Shown in pieces: positions 14,691-17,007 of a stretch of 17,007 nt of DNA; within the stretch, counting starts at the first letter, position 1; every line of letters starts with the position of its first letter. The notes below the pieces were generated by a model. The model had not been told where the DNA came from, searched no databases, and saw only the letters and a program-made list of their open reading frames with translations. The stretch lies in NCBI GenBank assembly GCA_934754445.1, contig CAKVHZ010000020.1:1-17007 (forward strand), given 5' to 3'. Origin of the DNA: an uncultured Clostridia bacterium (GTDB taxonomy: Bacteria; Bacillota; Clostridia; Christensenellales; UBA1242). The translations under genes and the position numbers were made by a program.

Positions 14691-15233
14691 ATGAGAATTA
14701 TTGCAGGTAAATATAAATATAAGAGATTAAATGAATTTAATGTTCCGTCTACTAGACCTACTGCCGACAAAGTTAAAGAAGCATTATTTGATATTATAAT
14801 AGATACAGAAAATAAAGTTTGTTTAGACTTATTTGCAGGCACTGGAGCACTTGGCTTAGAAGCATTAAGTAGAGGCGGTAATAAGTGTTATTTTGTAGAA
14901 GAAAACTTAAGCATATATAAAATTCTTGTTGAGAATTTTAAATTGGTTGGAGTTTCTCAAGATGAAATTAATGCTTTAAGAAGTGATTACTTAAAGGCTT
15001 TAAAAACTTATAAAAAGAAAGAAATAACTTTTGACTTAATTTTTATTGACCCACCATATAAAACAAATTATGCCGAAAAAGCAATAGACTTTATATTAGA
15101 AAATAATATGTTAAATGATGGGGGATTAATTTGCTGGGAACACGATAAAACTAAGTTAGATTTAACGACAAAATATAATGTAACTAAACAAAAAAAATAC
15201 GGAATAACATATTTAACTTTTATAGAAAAATAA
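14691..15233 (+). CDS. rsmD: 16S rRNA (guanine-N2)-methyltransferase RsmD
   Basis: The 180-residue protein matches RsmD, which methylates G966 (E. coli numbering) of 16S rRNA in the small ribosomal subunit using S-adenosylmethionine. The N-terminal signature MRIIAGKYKYKRL and the STRPTADKVKEALFDII motif are present. The SAM-binding motif is DLFAGTGALGLEALSRG from residue 46, and the catalytic DPPY motif is at 120-123. The length is normal. It is not paired with coaD, its frequent neighbour, and forms a single-gene unit with its own promoter and terminator. No ribosome site is visible; the start is set by the conserved N-terminus and the -10 box directly upstream. Confidence 0.95.
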   Translation: MRIIAGKYKYKRLNEFNVPSTRPTADKVKEALFDIIIDTENKVCLDLFAGTGALGLEALSRGGNKCYFVEENLSIYKILVENFKLVGVSQDEINALRSDYLKALKTYKKKEITFDLIFIDPPYKTNYAEKAIDFILENNMLNDGGLICWEHDKTKLDLTTKYNVTKQKKYGITYLTFIEK

Positions 15234-15256
15234 ATCTAGTTTAATGCTAGATTTTT
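15232..15256 (+). terminator. Intrinsic terminator of rsmD
   Basis: AAATCTAG (15232-15239) pairs with CTAGATTT (15247-15254) around a 7-base loop, followed by further T residues. The stem overlaps the last two bases of the rsmD stop codon. Confidence 0.8.
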
Positions 15257-15431
15257 ATTTTTTATAAATTGCATAAAGATAATTAAAACCGAATAAATAT
15301 GCAATAATGTGAAAAATTATTCAAAACTAAAAAATGAGTGTTTTAAAATTACAAAATTTGCAATATGAATAAAAATGCAAAACAAATAATAAATATGCAC
15401 ATTTAATAAATCAATAAAATTAATAATTTAA
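15257..15431. repeat. AT-rich intergenic with inverted and direct TGCA-containing repeats
   Basis: This gap, about 175 bases after the rsmD terminator, holds no gene. ATTGCATA (15268-15275) and its reverse complement TATGCAAT (15298-15305) form an inverted repeat with a 22-base gap. AATAAATATGCA occurs twice, at 15292-15303 and 15388-15399. Further TGCA words lie between. These may be operator sites for the Smr-like gene or simple AT-rich chance repeats. Confidence 0.4.
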
Positions 15432-15460
15432 TTGTATTTTTGCTCTAAAAATGATAAAAT
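15432..15460 (+). promoter_or_regulatory. Promoter of the Smr-like gene, predicted leaderless
   Basis: TTGTAT (15432-15437), a 17-base spacer and TAAAAT (15455-15460) are followed by seven bases and ATG at 15468. The transcript should begin at or one base before the start codon. The TTG of this -35 could be misread as a start codon for a longer protein. Confidence 0.65.
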
Positions 15461-15467
15461 AAAATTA

Positions 15468-15803
15468 ATGAAAGTAAGTGAAATAAACATAAAAAGCAAT
15501 AATCAAACAGTAAGTTTAGCACTATCGGAGTTTTTAGTAGAACTAGACAGATGTAAATTTTGTGATATAAAATTAATAAAAGTTATAACAGGATATGGTA
15601 GTCATGGAAGAGGTGGAGAGATAAAAAAGGAACTTCTTTCTCTTTGTGGAAATTTAAAAAGAGAAGGGAAAATAAAAAATTATTCTTCATGTGAAAAATT
15701 AACTAAATCATATTTTCATAATCTTTGCATAGATTTTCCAGATTTAATTTTAGATAACGAAGTTTCAAGTTATAACAGCGGAGTAGTTATTGTAGAAATT
15801 TAA
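15468..15803 (+). CDS. Small Smr-domain-like protein lacking the DLHG motif
   Basis: From the ATG at 15468 this is a 111-residue protein. The layout resembles a stand-alone Smr domain, as in the MutS2 C-terminus: an opening strand (KVSEINIKS), a helix (VSLALSEFLVELD), a strand (IKLIKVI) and the glycine loop TGYGSHGRGGEIKKEL, matching the Smr HGKGxGxLR region. It ends in a strand, SGVVIVEI. Smr domains bind or nick nucleic acid. The first conserved Smr motif, (L/D)DLHG, is absent here and reads about INIKSNN, so nuclease activity is doubtful. I prefer this start to the in-frame TTG 36 bases upstream because that TTG is the -35 box and the domain begins at MKVSEI. There is no ribosome site, and no convincing terminator follows. 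Confidence 0.6.
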   Translation: MKVSEINIKSNNQTVSLALSEFLVELDRCKFCDIKLIKVITGYGSHGRGGEIKKELLSLCGNLKREGKIKNYSSCEKLTKSYFHNLCIDFPDLILDNEVSSYNSGVVIVEI

Positions 15804-15831
15804 AATCAATTTTTATGATAAGGGAAACATA

Positions 15832-15859
15832 TTGACAAAATAGTATTTTATGTTATAAT
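15832..15859 (+). promoter_or_regulatory. Strong promoter of the 158-residue hypothetical protein gene
   Basis: Consensus TTGACA (15832-15837), a 16-base spacer and extended -10 TGTTATAAT with TATAAT at 15854-15859. +1 is near 15866, giving a leader of about 25 bases that contains AGAAGG (15877-15882), 8 bases before the ATG. Confidence 0.85.
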
Positions 15860-15890
15860 TAAATAAAACTTATAATAGAAGGTATTAAAA

Positions 15891-16367
15891 ATGTATTTAG
15901 AAAAATTAACAGAAAAAGAAAGAGAAAAAATTGCTAATGAAATAATTGACTTTTGTAAAACTTATGTAAAAAAAAGAAAATATTTAGAATTTCAAGGTTT
16001 TAAACAAGATTATTATCAAGATAAGCAAACTGGTAAATTTGTTTTTATGATAAACTGGGATGCTTCTACTGTTAGTCCGTTTTTAAATTCTCAACATCAT
16101 GTTGCAATTATTAAAGATTTTGAAGTTGATGGAGTATTTTATGATTATAACTTATTTGTAAATAAAATCTCTAAAATTTATTTTAAAGAAATGAGTGAAA
16201 AGTTTTCAAATTATTCAAATGATTATTATAAATATCATTTAACAAAAATTAAACAACAATTAAATGAAGAATTAAAAAAATCTATGGAAAAATACGAAAA
16301 CAGTTTGAATGAACTAGAAATAAATAGGAATAAATATTTTTCAAACAACAAAGATTTATTAAAATAG
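15891..16367 (+). CDS. Hypothetical protein, 158 residues, C-terminal coiled coil
   Basis: I do not recognise a family. The protein is soluble-looking, with no signal peptide or membrane segment. The N-terminal part is a charged helix (LTEKEREKIANEIIDFCKTYVKKRK). The middle, about residues 40-90, is aromatic and probably strand-rich (FQGFKQDYYQDKQTGKFVFMINWDAS, then HHVAIIKDF). About residues 118-150 are rich in Lys, Glu and Leu, favouring a coiled coil (LNEELKKSMEKYENSLNELE). It has a near-consensus promoter and a good ribosome site, so it is probably well expressed. It lies directly upstream of the rplJ promoter but is a separate unit. No clear terminator follows; the sequence after the stop is only a weak AT dyad with a T run (about 16380-16386). 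Confidence 0.75.
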   Translation: MYLEKLTEKEREKIANEIIDFCKTYVKKRKYLEFQGFKQDYYQDKQTGKFVFMINWDASTVSPFLNSQHHVAIIKDFEVDGVFYDYNLFVNKISKIYFKEMSEKFSNYSNDYYKYHLTKIKQQLNEELKKSMEKYENSLNELEINRNKYFSNNKDLLK

Positions 16368-16397
16368 ATATTAAATTAATTTTTTTCTTAAAAATGG

Positions 16398-16426
16398 TTG
16401 ACATATTAAAAATTAAGATATATAAT
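16398..16426 (+). promoter_or_regulatory. Consensus promoter of the rplJ operon
   Basis: Perfect TTGACA (16398-16403), a 17-base spacer and perfect TATAAT (16421-16426). Predicted +1 is near 16433, just upstream of the L10 leader. Confidence 0.92.
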
Positions 16427-16444
16427 AATAGCAATTAAATAAAT

Positions 16445-16551
16445 TTGTTATGCCTAAGACAGCAAGTGCGAAAGCGTAAATAAGTGTTATGCTTGCCGAG
16501 GAGATTATTGGTTGATATCTTTAACCTGTGTCTTATGGCGCAGGTTTTTTT
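16445..16551 (+). ncRNA. Ribosomal protein L10 leader RNA
   Basis: The leader has the features of the Bacillota L10 leader, through which the L10(L12)4 complex represses its own operon. It contains the CCTAAGACAGCAAG 5' segment, a GAAA-capped mini-hairpin (16468-16475) and the GCTTGCCGAGGAG segment, in which CTTGC (16492-16496) pairs with GCAAG (16462-16466). It ends in a terminator hairpin. TAAGACA (16455-16461) is the exact complement of TGTCTTA (16529-16535), which overlaps the terminator stem and loop. The two structures therefore exclude each other, the basis for attenuation. Confidence 0.88.
16523..16551 (+). terminator. Attenuator hairpin of the L10 leader
   Basis: AACCTGTG (16523-16530) pairs with CGCAGGTT (16539-16546), eight pairs with one G-U, around an 8-base loop and followed by T residues to 16551. 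It lies before rplJ, so it is a regulatory terminator rather than an end-of-gene terminator. Confidence 0.88.
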
Positions 16552-16575
16552 AATAATTTATTAGGGGAGAAGCGT

Positions 16576-17007
16576 ATGAACGAAAATTTACAAAACAAAG
16601 TAAACCTTGTTAGTGAAATTAAAGATAAACTTTCTCGTGCTAAAACTGTTGTTTTCGTTGATTATAAAGGAACTAGCGTTAGTGATGATACTAAAATGCG
16701 TAGCGAATTTAGAAAAAATGGCGATGATTACAAAGTTTATAAAAATCGTTTAGTTTTAAGAGCGTTAAACGAATTAGGCTTAGAAGGTTTTGATAGTTAC
16801 CTAGAAGGCACAACTGCATTTGCTTTTGGTTATGAAGATGAAGTTTCTGCTGCTAAAGTTGTTACAGATAGCAAAAAAACTAATCAAAACTTAACAATTA
16901 AATGTGGTATTTTTAATGGTAAATTTATAGATTCTGCCGAAGTAGAAAAATTAGGAAATTTACCAAACAAGGAAACTTTAATTGCACAATTATTATGTGT
17001 ATTAAAT
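16576..17007 (+). CDS. rplJ: 50S ribosomal protein L10, 3' truncated by window
   Basis: The first 144 residues of L10 are present. L10 forms the base of the ribosomal stalk and holds L7/L12 dimers on the large subunit, where translation factors dock. KVNLVSEIKDKLSRAKTVVFVDYKGTSV and the following VYKNRLVLRALNELG segment match the rRNA-binding N-terminal domain of L10. GGGGAGAAG at 16564-16572 is a strong ribosome site before the ATG. The L10 leader RNA upstream confirms the call. rplL is expected next but lies beyond the window, as does the L7/L12-binding C-terminal helix. Confidence 0.97.
   Translation, partial: MNENLQNKVNLVSEIKDKLSRAKTVVFVDYKGTSVSDDTKMRSEFRKNGDDYKVYKNRLVLRALNELGLEGFDSYLEGTTAFAFGYEDEVSAAKVVTDSKKTNQNLTIKCGIFNGKFIDSAEVEKLGNLPNKETLIAQLLCVLN

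Noticed and set aside
15432..15467. Upstream TTG start adding 12 residues to the Smr-like protein
   Set aside because: The TTG forms the -35 box of the promoter whose transcript starts near 15468, so it would not be in the mRNA.
1..17007. tRNA genes, CRISPR arrays, insertion sequences or attachment sites
   Set aside because: I saw no cloverleaf-like segment, regularly spaced repeat, transposase or terminal inverted repeats in the window.

Overview
The window comes from a very AT-rich, endospore-forming, low-GC Gram-positive bacterium, most likely an uncultured Clostridia/Bacilli-type member of the Bacillota. The evidence is a sleB-ypeB germination pair, an L10-leader-controlled rplJ, strong GGAGG-like ribosome sites on many genes, intrinsic terminators after most genes, and TGG as the only tryptophan codon in the readable proteins (TGA is a stop). 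The sequence does not allow a species name.

Layout. Bases 1-1421 hold the 3' end of sleB and complete ypeB, the spore cortex lytic pair, closed by an intrinsic terminator. Bases 1538-2797 encode a Rho-like protein that keeps the fold signatures of transcription terminator Rho along its whole length but has lost the ATPase motifs. A 14-bp bidirectional hairpin separates it from a convergent 7.6-kb gene (2834-10420, minus) for a 2528-residue, Asn/Tyr-rich surface protein with a signal peptide, Ig-like repeat signatures and a C-terminal membrane anchor. Next come a minus-strand VirD4/TraG-type coupling ATPase (10605-12650) and a divergent small two-helix VirB2/TrbC-like pilin (12923-13300). No VirB4, relaxase or integrase lies beside them. 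From 13428 the window is mainly housekeeping: alanine racemase, 16S rRNA methyltransferase RsmD, a small Smr-like protein, an unrecognised 158-residue protein, then the L10 leader RNA and the start of rplJ.

Possible connections. The coupling ATPase, the pilin and the giant surface protein each appear to have a promoter whose -35 region carries the same 8-mer, TTTGATTT, with an extended TGn -10. No other promoter I could assign here has it. This suggests, but does not prove, that the three form one co-expressed cell-surface or secretion module. A second pattern is translational. Four genes (Rho-like, alr, rsmD, Smr-like) lack a Shine-Dalgarno sequence, and three of them have a -10 box ending 6-7 nt before the ATG, as expected for leaderless mRNAs. 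The other complete genes have clear ribosome sites.

The most unusual items are the apparently ATPase-dead Rho homologue, the shared TTTGATTT box, the leaderless/SD split, and the isolated T4SS gene pair beside a giant adhesin-like gene. All function calls are by eye from motifs; no database search was run.
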